Source: Colwellia sp. TT2012 | GTDB lineage: Bacteria > Pseudomonadota > Gammaproteobacteria > Enterobacterales > Alteromonadaceae | DNA: 64,000 nucleotides | NCBI RefSeq assembly: GCF_001440345.1 | Contig: NZ_LJYX01000021.1 | Span: forward strand, 186,001 to 250,000 | Direction of reading: 5' to 3' | Shown: piece after piece, positions 9,489 to 17,086 of the stretch | Layout: every line of letters begins with the position of its first letter | Position numbering within the stretch: the stretch's first letter is position 1 | Made by a program: the position numbers and the translations under genes | The notes under the pieces: generated by a model | Databases searched by the model: none | What the model saw: the letters and a program-made list of their open reading frames with translations, nothing else | Told to the model about the DNA's origin: nothing

Positions 9489-9670
9489 AGGTTATTTCTT
9501 TGTCTAGTATAGACTGTATCGGTAAGTATAGATTTTTTTTAATTTATTTTCACTTAAATTGACAACTTTATAATTTATGGCTAATTTTTCTATAAATTAA
9601 TCGTTTTCTGGATATAAGTTAATAAGAGATAATATGGCTTTCATGGGTTATAAAGAAGTTTGTCCTAGCG

Positions 9671-11689
9671 TTATTTTTTTGTAAGGTAAAGTACCAGTTC
9701 ATCTTCAGGCAAGGGCTTGCTAATAAAGTAGCCTTGCACAGCATCACAGCCTAAATGGCGTAATAGGTTAAGTTGCTCGACAGTTTCAACACCCTCAGCT
9801 AAGACACGTTTACCTAAACCGTGTGAAAGGTCTATCATAGACTTAACTATAGTTAGATCAGAGTCATTAATAGCCACCTCGTGAATAAAGCTACGATCAA
9901 TTTTTATTTTATCAATAGGTAACTCTCGTAAGTAAGCCAGAGATGAATAACCCGTGCCAAAATCATCAATTGAAACCTTAATGCCCATGCTTTGTAATTT
10001 AACAATGCTGTCCATTGCTCGGGCAATATCAGTCATAACCACGTTTTCAGTGATTTCTAATTCTAAATAGCTAGAAGGTATACTATATTTATGCAATAAA
10101 TTTTGAATATTAGTGACCAGTTGCTCATTTTGAAATTCAATAGCCGTTATATTTACCGCGATGGCAATACGACGTTGGTATAAATTGAACCAGCGCTCAC
10201 TCGCTTGGCAAGCCTTGGCTAAAATATAATTATCAAATTCATTATGCATATTCAAAGCTTCAATTTCACTCAAGAATTCACTCGGAGCAAGCAAGCCTTT
10301 CTCAGGGTGCTGCCAACGAACTAATGCTTCAACACCTTCGAGTTTATTTGTTAATAAGTTTAATTGCGGCTGGTAATATAAAATAAATTCATCATGTTCT
10401 AATGCTGCTCTTAACTGCTTTTCCATGATCAACAAATGCCGTCCCTGTGCTTGCATTCCTTCTTCAAAGGCGACAGTGGCAATATTATTGGTTTCTGCAT
10501 GATGCAAGGCAAGGTTAGATTTTTGCAAAAGCTCCTCTGCTTTATCCCCATCATCCGGGTAAAAGCAGTAACCAATACTACCTTGGATTGATATCTCTTG
10601 CTGCTCATAACGAAAGGTTCGTTCAATAAGTTCGTGGATATGGCTTACCGCCCTATCTACATGGGAAGCCTGCTCGAATTCAATAACAAACATAAAAGAA
10701 TCACCACTTAAGCGCCCTACCGCATGAGGCATAAAAACACTGTGGTTAAGTCTGCTGGCAATTTCCCCTAGAATATAATCACCTATTTTTAAGCCGTAGG
10801 TATCGTTAACAAATTTAAATTGTTTTATATCGATTAAGAAAACCGACAGTTTTAACTGATTTTTATTAGTTTTATTTGCTTGGCTTAGCTCATGTATTTT
10901 ATCGGATAACTTAGCCATTACTTGTTCGCGATTGAGTGCTCCGGTTAACGAGTCATGTTTACCTAAGTATTGCGCTCTATTAATGGCATTTATAGCGGCA
11001 AACCTCTCCGCTCCTTGCATCCAAACAAGTAAAATAAAACCAAGTATACTGTGAGCAGCAACATCGAAATATAATAAAAAAAACTCTAACTGACGAAACC
11101 AAGGCTCAGCTAAAGCCACAATAGAAATAAAAGAATGGATTAAATAACGAACACCAATAACCGCAGTAAAGTACATTAATACTTGGCTAGAAAAATAACT
11201 TGTTTTATCAAATAAAAGGTAACTGGCTAAAGCTATAAAGCTACAACCAAAAATAAAACTAGGCAGGCTAATAGTTAAATAAGAATGATTAAAAGCCTGA
11301 CTGGGGTCAAAAGCAAACCACAGTGTTGTGGTTAAACAGACAACTATAATTAAACTCAGTCCAGCTATTGTTATCTTATTAGGGATTTCTTTATTCGTTT
11401 TAGCATTAAACACACCCAGCACCAGAAAAAACAAAAACAAATACTGACAAGTTTGCAGAATAAATTCTGCGGTAAAGTGCAAGTTATTACTGACTAAATC
11501 CACACTGGTGTAGGGGATAAAAGCTTTAAGAAAATAGCTAAGACTTAACATGGCTATGCTGACTAACCAATACATGACATATTTACGCAAGAAAGTGCGA
11601 TAGTAAACAACAAAGACAAATGACAACACCGAAAAAACTACGGCTTGTGTCGCGAATAAAAAAGTCCGTGGTGTAATATATTCGATCAT
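9671..11689 (-). CDS. Membrane GGDEF/EAL protein, probable c-di-GMP phosphodiesterase
   Basis: About seven hydrophobic segments fill the first 220 residues of this 672-residue protein. They are followed by a GGDEF-like domain and an EAL domain. The diguanylate cyclase site reads SGDSF (about 328-332) instead of GGDEF, so cyclase activity is unlikely. The EAL domain keeps EGVEALVRW (about 447), ENVVMTD, DDFGTGYSSL, KIDRSFI and EGVET, so c-di-GMP hydrolysis to pGpG is likely. The membrane part is not a family I can name. The gene lies upstream of the chemoreceptor gene on the same strand with a 330-base gap, and is divergent from rraA. Confidence 0.9.
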   Translation of the reverse strand: MIEYITPRTFLFATQAVVFSVLSFVFVVYYRTFLRKYVMYWLVSIAMLSLSYFLKAFIPYTSVDLVSNNLHFTAEFILQTCQYLFLFFLVLGVFNAKTNKEIPNKITIAGLSLIIVVCLTTTLWFAFDPSQAFNHSYLTISLPSFIFGCSFIALASYLLFDKTSYFSSQVLMYFTAVIGVRYLIHSFISIVALAEPWFRQLEFFLLYFDVAAHSILGFILLVWMQGAERFAAINAINRAQYLGKHDSLTGALNREQVMAKLSDKIHELSQANKTNKNQLKLSVFLIDIKQFKFVNDTYGLKIGDYILGEIASRLNHSVFMPHAVGRLSGDSFMFVIEFEQASHVDRAVSHIHELIERTFRYEQQEISIQGSIGYCFYPDDGDKAEELLQKSNLALHHAETNNIATVAFEEGMQAQGRHLLIMEKQLRAALEHDEFILYYQPQLNLLTNKLEGVEALVRWQHPEKGLLAPSEFLSEIEALNMHNEFDNYILAKACQASERWFNLYQRRIAIAVNITAIEFQNEQLVTNIQNLLHKYSIPSSYLELEITENVVMTDIARAMDSIVKLQSMGIKVSIDDFGTGYSSLAYLRELPIDKIKIDRSFIHEVAINDSDLTIVKSMIDLSHGLGKRVLAEGVETVEQLNLLRHLGCDAVQGYFISKPLPEDELVLYLTKK

Positions 11690-11902
11690 AAGAATTTTTT
11701 AATCATAACTATCAAGAGATCCACTTAAAGCCAGCCGTTGTCGAAAAATGAATTGAGATTTTAGTAGGCAAAGGTCGTGCTATTAAAAAGGCTTTTACCC
11801 TTTAATTCAAGTAATACCCGCTAAATATATAATAGGTTTTATTTTATTAATAACAATATATACTGATCTTGAATATTATCTTCAAATAAAAAGAGAGCTT
11901 GC

Positions 11903-12388
11903 ATGCAATATAACACCTCTGAATTATGTGACTTTTATGCCGATTTAATTGATGTTGTTGATCCTATTTTTTGTAATTATGGTGGTTTCAGCTCATTTGC
12001 TGGCCAAGTTGTCACGGTAAAGTGTTTTGAAAATTTAGGGTTGATAGCTGAGTTAGTGACGCTTAATGGCAAAGGAAAGGTGCTAGTTATTGATGGTGGT
12101 GGTTCAACCCGCCGTGCGCTTATTGATATTAATATTGCCCAGTGTGCGGCTAGCAACGGTTGGGAAGGTATTATTTGTAATGGTAGTGTTCGCGATGTTG
12201 ATGCTTTAGAAGACATAGATATAGGTATTCAGGCACTCGTGGCAATTCCTGTCGGGGCAAGTGATCAAAGTATTGGCGAAACTGATATTGCTATCAACTT
12301 TGCTGGCGTGACTATACTACCTGATGACCATATTTATGCCGATAATACTGGAATTATACTGTCACCTGAAGCGCTAGATATTGAATGA
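11903..12388 (+). CDS. rraA: Ribonuclease E activity regulator RraA
   Basis: The 161-residue protein binds RNase E and degradosome helicases and inhibits RNA turnover in E. coli. Conserved family segments are [14 protein letters not shown] (YGGFSSFAG), [20 protein letters not shown] and [23 protein letters not shown]. Length equals the family norm (161 in E. coli). The ATG at 11903 has AGAGAG upstream. In E. coli rraA lies a little downstream of hslVU; here 4.5 kb of signalling genes separates them. Confidence 0.96.
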   Translation: MQYNTSELCDFYADLIDVVDPIFCNYGGFSSFAGQVVTVKCFENLGLIAELVTLNGKGKVLVIDGGGSTRRALIDINIAQCAASNGWEGIICNGSVRDVDALEDIDIGIQALVAIPVGASDQSIGETDIAINFAGVTILPDDHIYADNTGIILSPEALDIE

Positions 12389-12438
12389 CCTCAGGGCTAA
12401 TGCTAAGGCATCAACCTTAATCCTATAAGTCGATGAGT

Positions 12439-14064
12439 TTAATAAATAGACGGTTTAGCTTTGGGTGGAATTGATTCTGGGTGCTGTAAGTACCAATTTT
12501 CTAGCCAAAGTTCTATTTCCTCAGGTACCACTCCTGGGTGAATAATGTCTCCCTGAATTAACTCTCCGCCCATAGCTATATAAGCTTTCGAGGCATCATG
12601 CCGGTCAATGTTAGTACCAATAAGTGGGATTTTCATGCTGCGTGTTAAGGTAACAAGTGCATTGGTAATGGCCTTATCTACTCGATTGCTACTGTCATTG
12701 CTTAATTGCTGACAATCTACCTTTAATTGATGTATGGCCATTTTACGGACATATCGTAATGATTCATAACTGCCAGAAAAGTTAGTAATAGAGATTTTTA
12801 TTTCTAATGATTTAAGTTGATCTATTATATTTTTTACCCGCTGACTTGCATTAAGCATAACTTGCTCATTCAGCTCAATCATTAAATATTTACCAGCTAT
12901 GCCATGCTGTTGTAGCTTTTCTTCAATAAAGTCAACTAAATCGACTTCAAACAAATTTTCACTCACTAAACTGACGGAAATACACTGATAGACACCAATA
13001 CGGTGTAAAGTATCAAGCGTGGTGAAAGCTTGCTCAAACATATACTTTGTTAGGCGATACAGTTCGCCACTTTGCTCTGCGAGCGTTGAAAAGTCGGACA
13101 GTTCAAGTGGTTTATGATTACTTTGCTCATACCAATGCACATTTAATTGAAAACCAACAATATGGTAATTATTTATATTAACTTGCGGCTTTAAATAGCA
13201 AAACAACTTTTCATCTTCTATATCTTGACGAAGTGATTCCATCCGCGCCAACTGACTTTGTGTATATAAAACACTACTATTATCAAAATAACTAATCACT
13301 TGCTGGGATTGTAGTCCGTTGAGTAATGCGTCACCCGCATGGGCAATTACCTCTTCAACACTATTACCAAGCTCTCCCGAAATGGCGAGCCCAAAGGCCA
13401 GTTCAAAGTTTAAAGAAAAACTTTTAAAGCTCAAAGCATCAGGAACTGCATCACCAAGCTGTTGACACAACTCATTCAACATACTTTTATCATCGAAGCG
13501 ACTATCCGTTAAATTATATACCACTAAAAACTGTAAGCTTTGCAAGCGAGCAATACGGACTGGCTCAAGGTTATGAGAAAAGTTCAATAATTTCTTATTG
13601 TTAACTATTTTTTGTCGCAAACAATAAGCAAGCTGAAGTAATAAAACATCTGAATTGTGATAGCCTAATAAACTATTTACTTGTTGAAAATTAATAGGTT
13701 GGAATACCACAGCAGCATAACGTTGCCCTACACTTGCTTTGATTGCAGATGTAAATATTTTTAATGCTTGTTGGGCGGTAGGTAAGTTAGTTGCGGGATC
13801 ATGGGTATAACTAAAGAGTTCTTCGACACTGATAGTTTCATTGCTAGTATTGCTAGTGTCTGAGCTAAAGAGCTTTTGAGTAAGCAGCCAAGCGAGAGTA
13901 ATGGCGATAATAATAGCAACAATATAGCCAGTTATTGCCATTAAGCCCATAGGTAATTGCTCTCGATAAAGCTGGGAAAATAGGGCTGACAGGGCTACTA
14001 CGGCGATAAAAACAATAAATAAAAAAAAGTACTTGGCGTTAAAACGACTCATATTTAACCACAC
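12439..14064 (-). CDS. Degenerate GGDEF/EAL membrane protein
   Basis: Two membrane helices (about 12-30 and 38-62) anchor this 541-residue protein. It then has a GGDEF-like fold without a recognisable GGDEF signature and an EAL-like fold in which the EAL motif is replaced (VGFQLNVHW). The later acidic residues of active enzymes are also missing (ITNFSGSYESL where DDFGTGYSSL is expected). Catalysis is therefore unlikely, and a receptor or scaffold role is plausible. The GTG start at 14062-14064 has AGGATGGGG at good spacing. The ATG at 14052 is an alternative. It is convergent with rraA and is the last gene of a minus-strand set with 14154 and 14687. Confidence 0.8.
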   Translation of the reverse strand: MWLNMSRFNAKYFFLFIVFIAVVALSALFSQLYREQLPMGLMAITGYIVAIIIAITLAWLLTQKLFSSDTSNTSNETISVEELFSYTHDPATNLPTAQQALKIFTSAIKASVGQRYAAVVFQPINFQQVNSLLGYHNSDVLLLQLAYCLRQKIVNNKKLLNFSHNLEPVRIARLQSLQFLVVYNLTDSRFDDKSMLNELCQQLGDAVPDALSFKSFSLNFELAFGLAISGELGNSVEEVIAHAGDALLNGLQSQQVISYFDNSSVLYTQSQLARMESLRQDIEDEKLFCYLKPQVNINNYHIVGFQLNVHWYEQSNHKPLELSDFSTLAEQSGELYRLTKYMFEQAFTTLDTLHRIGVYQCISVSLVSENLFEVDLVDFIEEKLQQHGIAGKYLMIELNEQVMLNASQRVKNIIDQLKSLEIKISITNFSGSYESLRYVRKMAIHQLKVDCQQLSNDSSNRVDKAITNALVTLTRSMKIPLIGTNIDRHDASKAYIAMGGELIQGDIIHPGVVPEEIELWLENWYLQHPESIPPKAKPSIY

Positions 14065-14153
14065 CCCATCCTGGTAAATATTACGAATAAAAAAACCAGC
14101 CTAATAAAAATAGAGTCTTTTGTACAGAAATTCTAATTACTTAAGCAGTAAAC

Positions 14154-14687
14154 TTAAGAGATGCACACACTTTTTTTATTTTTTGATGATACATTATTAC
14201 TCTCATCAGTAGTTAGTAATGCCTCAACTAAAAAAAGAAAACCGTTTAAATTGTCACTGGACCAATAACGCTGTAGTTGTTTATCACCCGTAACGATTAA
14301 TGCGACAAATTTATTATAAGCCACACTATCATGGTTTTCAAAACACTTTTGGCTTACCGCTTTAAAGCGGCCTTTTCCTTTCAGGCATTCCCTAAAAATA
14401 ATACTGTAATTATTGATTAATGGGCTAATCAACTCAAGGTGTATGATGAGCTGTTCATATTCACTTGCTGTTGCCTGCACTTTTAAACTTGCCAATCTAG
14501 CTTTAGCAAATTCTTGACCTCGGGTAGCAACGAGTATCATAGAGTCAACTAAGGCTTTATTTTCTTTGCGGGTAGCTATACTGTCGCGTTTTTGGCTTAT
14601 TAACTGTCGCTGTAGCTTCTCAGCGCGAAGGAAAAAAAAGATACTAATCACTACAAAGGCAGCGGTTATAATTAAAACAAAAAACAT
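14154..14687 (-). CDS. Hypothetical single-pass membrane protein
   Basis: I do not recognise this 177-residue protein. It has an N-terminal membrane helix (residues 2-20), a basic stretch (RAEKLQRQLISQKRD) that is probably the start of a coiled coil, and a soluble C-terminal part with two cysteines (residues about 100 and 115). Its ATG overlaps the stop of the upstream TPR/GGDEF-like gene (TAATG at 14685-14689), so the two are translationally coupled and probably act together. A gap of 89 bases leads to the degenerate GGDEF/EAL gene. Confidence 0.75.
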   Translation of the reverse strand: MFFVLIITAAFVVISIFFFLRAEKLQRQLISQKRDSIATRKENKALVDSMILVATRGQEFAKARLASLKVQATASEYEQLIIHLELISPLINNYSIIFRECLKGKGRFKAVSQKCFENHDSVAYNKFVALIVTGDKQLQRYWSSDNLNGFLFLVEALLTTDESNNVSSKNKKSVCIS

Positions 14688-16603
14688 TAAGACACCTTAG
14701 ACTGATTAACTGGCTTGATGTTAACAGATTCAGCTATATGTGCCAAAAATAGATAGGGATCAATATCTTTATAGTCCGGCGTCTTTAATGAATATTTCAT
14801 TGTGATGCTAAAACGACCTAAATTAGCAAAGGCTCGACTATTTAAGGCTTGTACCAGTTTATCCAGTTTCATATGCGCCTCCGCGCTACTTACGTGTTCA
14901 AACATCAATAAATACTCCCCTTGATTCAGTAAGCCAGCGTAATCAAACTCAGTTAATTGTTCATTGATTAAGCTGGCTATATCTTTAGTTACTTCCTTAA
15001 TGCTTTTATTATTGAAATGAAAAGTCAACTCTTGCCAGTTTTCTACCACTAGATAGCCGACACTCAAGGGGTATTGAAATTTACGGGCTTTTTTAAAAGC
15101 CAATTGATAATCAAATTTAGTTTGCATCGGCCCAGTCATGATATAACTCGGTTTTTCAATTTCTTCATAGGCTAAATTTATTCGTTGTGTTTTTAACCTC
15201 AAGAAAAAGCCAAGTAAGGTAATCAACAATATACAAACCAGGGCAGATAAACTAATAATAATGGTGCGTTGCTTTTGGTATTTACCAACAAAACTACTCG
15301 ATAGCTCACTGTTTTGTGCTAATTTAACTGCCAACTTTGTTGACTCATGCAAAGGCTCAACGATTGCCTGTGGGTCGGTAATTAAATATGATAACCCATG
15401 AGCTAAAGTGGCAGATTTTTTCATATCTTTCAGTTTAGTTAATAGTACCTTGCTATGTTTTTCCCGCCAGAGGTAAGCGCTTTGATAATTATTATCAGCA
15501 AGGTACATCTCGGCAACCATACGATAAAAGCCAGCGTACTCTAAGGAAATATCTTCACCGTCCAGTAATCGTAATACCTCAACTAACAGTGCATAACCGG
15601 CACTATTTTGTGCCATTGCTAACCTTGCGCTGGCTAAAGCGACCATACTTTCAATTTGTTCATCAAGCATGTCATTGTGCTTAAATATAGCAATAGTTGG
15701 CTCTAGTGATTCAATGGCTTCATGAAACTGCTGTTGAGAAATTAAAACAATACCTAAACCTTTACTGGCATAAGCAGCACTAATTGGCGCAGTCTTATTT
15801 TCAGCATAGCTTTTAGACTGCCAAAAAGCATTATAAGCATCATCAAAGCGCTGTAAGTAGAAATAGGCATAGCCTAAATATAAATAGGTTTGATCCAGAT
15901 TGTCCAATAGCCCCATTTCAAACCTTAATTTCAAAACCTTTAACTGCATAGTCAATGATGTTTGATAATCACCCAAGTGATGATAGACCAAGGACAAAAT
16001 AGTTAATAACTCAATATGTTCAGTCAATTCACTTTTGTTAATTCCTCGTGCAACTTGTTGTAAATCAGCTAAAGCAGCTTGATGTTCTCCCAGCATAGCA
16101 AACGCGACGCTACGATAACTAAGCAATAGTAATTGATGTTTTATATTACGGCTATATTCACTATTATTTACTGCCGTTTGAATCAGAATGAGTAGCTGTT
16201 GATGCTTTTCTCTGGCAACATAAACTTCCGCAAGTTTTAACAAAAGCGACAACTTTATTTTTTTATCCCTACTATTGACCGATAAGCCACTTTGAGCAAA
16301 GTCATGTACTTGGTTGATATTTGCTTGATTGCTAGCCACATTAGCCGCGAGTAAAAACACCTTGGCTAGGATATCATTGGAGTAATTTTTGCGGTTATCA
16401 AGAATTTTTTCTGATAGCTTTTTTACCGTATCAGCATTAAGGCTTTCACTATTGACTTTTAGCAGTTTCAGCACTTGATTACTCAATATGATTTGCTCAG
16501 AAGAAGGCTGAGCATAAGCATTAACTGTAAATAATGAAAACAATATGACTCGTTTAAACGTCAATATTATCAAAGAAAACAACTGCCAATTAGTCATATT
16601 CAT
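14687..16603 (-). CDS. TPR protein with membrane helix and degenerate GGDEF domain
   Basis: This 638-residue protein has an N-terminal signal sequence ending near NAYAQ, about 380 residues of TPR-like helical repeats in the periplasm, a membrane helix at about 447-468 and a cytoplasmic domain with the outline of GGDEF proteins. The signature position reads NQGEYLLMFEH where GGDEF is expected, so cyclase activity is unlikely. The architecture resembles periplasmic TPR sensors that signal through the membrane. Its stop overlaps the start of the next gene. Its promoter region faces the divergent c-di-GMP riboswitch unit at 16698-16826. Confidence 0.8.
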   Translation of the reverse strand: MNMTNWQLFSLIILTFKRVILFSLFTVNAYAQPSSEQIILSNQVLKLLKVNSESLNADTVKKLSEKILDNRKNYSNDILAKVFLLAANVASNQANINQVHDFAQSGLSVNSRDKKIKLSLLLKLAEVYVAREKHQQLLILIQTAVNNSEYSRNIKHQLLLLSYRSVAFAMLGEHQAALADLQQVARGINKSELTEHIELLTILSLVYHHLGDYQTSLTMQLKVLKLRFEMGLLDNLDQTYLYLGYAYFYLQRFDDAYNAFWQSKSYAENKTAPISAAYASKGLGIVLISQQQFHEAIESLEPTIAIFKHNDMLDEQIESMVALASARLAMAQNSAGYALLVEVLRLLDGEDISLEYAGFYRMVAEMYLADNNYQSAYLWREKHSKVLLTKLKDMKKSATLAHGLSYLITDPQAIVEPLHESTKLAVKLAQNSELSSSFVGKYQKQRTIIISLSALVCILLITLLGFFLRLKTQRINLAYEEIEKPSYIMTGPMQTKFDYQLAFKKARKFQYPLSVGYLVVENWQELTFHFNNKSIKEVTKDIASLINEQLTEFDYAGLLNQGEYLLMFEHVSSAEAHMKLDKLVQALNSRAFANLGRFSITMKYSLKTPDYKDIDPYLFLAHIAESVNIKPVNQSKVS

Positions 16604-16640
16604 ACCGTTAGTGATTGAAAAAAAACCATTGAAAGTTATC

Positions 16641-16659
16641 CAATAGTATTTGTTACTAT
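16641..16659. promoter_or_regulatory. Perfect 7-5-7 dyad upstream of the TPR/GGDEF-like gene
   Basis: AATAGTA and TACTATT form a perfect inverted repeat with a 5-base spacer, 38 bases upstream of the start at 16603 and between the two divergent transcription units. Size and symmetry fit a dimeric repressor site. No regulator can be named. Confidence 0.4.
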
Positions 16660-16697
16660 TTTTAACCTATAAAGCTAAGCAAAAGTAGCCTTTTCGG

Positions 16698-16725
16698 TTT
16701 ACATTTATATAATTCACCCTATAAT
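16698..16725 (+). promoter_or_regulatory. Sigma-70 promoter of the riboswitch RNA
   Basis: TTTACA (16698-16703) and TATAAT (16720-16725) are 16 bases apart. The predicted start at about 16732 is just before the first aptamer helix. The promoter points right, away from the TPR/GGDEF-like gene. Confidence 0.75.
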
Positions 16726-16740
16726 GAAGTTGAGCTTTAC

Positions 16741-16826
16741 AGCTTGATAAGGGCAAATCTAATGAAAGTTAGAGACGCAAAGTTACCGGTCTAAAGGGAA
16801 ACCTATGATAGCGGGACTACCAAGTT
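16741..16826 (+). ncRNA. c-di-GMP-I (GEMM-I) riboswitch aptamer, orphan
   Basis: The conserved GEMM-I core is directly visible: GGGCAAA (16751), a TCTAA/TTAGA helix (16758-16762 with 16769-16773) capped by a GAAA tetraloop (16764-16767), then ACGCAAAG (16775-16782) and GCGGGACTACC (16811-16821). The tetraloop receptor is also present as TCTAAA (16790-16795) with TATGA (16804-16808). This differs from the canonical CCTAAG/TATGG by a base-pair swap that keeps pairing. CTTG (16743-16746) and CAAG (16821-16824) can close the outer helix. The aptamer is on the plus strand, while both flanking genes are on the minus strand. Confidence 0.9.
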
Positions 16827-17086
16827 TAGATATAGTGGGGGCTTATCTTAATTCGATATTCTACTATCTGTTTCTTCCGTTTTCTTTGCGTGCTCCCTCT
16901 CCCTTAATTTCTTAAGGTTAGTTAAACTCCTCATTAACTGGACAAGTTACTTTTAAATTACTGATTGATTATCAATTAAGTAACTGATCGTATCGCTTTA
17001 TTACCCCAGTAATCACCTCACTAAGGGACGTGTTTAAGCCGAAAGTTACCTAAGGTAAATCTGGCTATGCCCTGAGATAAATAAGC
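16827..17086 (+). other. Region downstream of the riboswitch, no recognisable gene
   Basis: No gene of family type is visible before the stop codon of the convergent DUF885 gene at 17087. The stretch holds CTTTGCGT (16884-16891), an exact complement of the aptamer core; a CCTTAA-TTTC-TTAAGG hairpin (16902-16917); AGTTACTT...AAGTAACT (16945-16985); and a 16-bp palindrome TAAATAAGCTTATTTA (about 17077-17092). A GTG-started reading frame of 26 codons (16835-16915) encodes a hydrophobic peptide but has no clear ribosome site. No strong terminator with a T-run is seen. Confidence 0.5.

Noticed and set aside
9341..9670. A c-di-GMP riboswitch in front of the chemoreceptor gene
   Set aside because: No GGGCAAA, ACGCAAAG or GCGGG core is found on the minus strand. 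Only a hairpin with a T-run is supported.
16820..16960. A second GEMM-I aptamer on the minus strand (ACGCAAAG at 16884-16891 and a CCTTAA-GAAA-TTAAGG hairpin)
   Set aside because: Ten bases separate the hairpin from ACGCAAAG where one is usual, and the GCGGG-TACC and CCTAA elements are missing. I read the match as an anti-aptamer of the plus-strand riboswitch.
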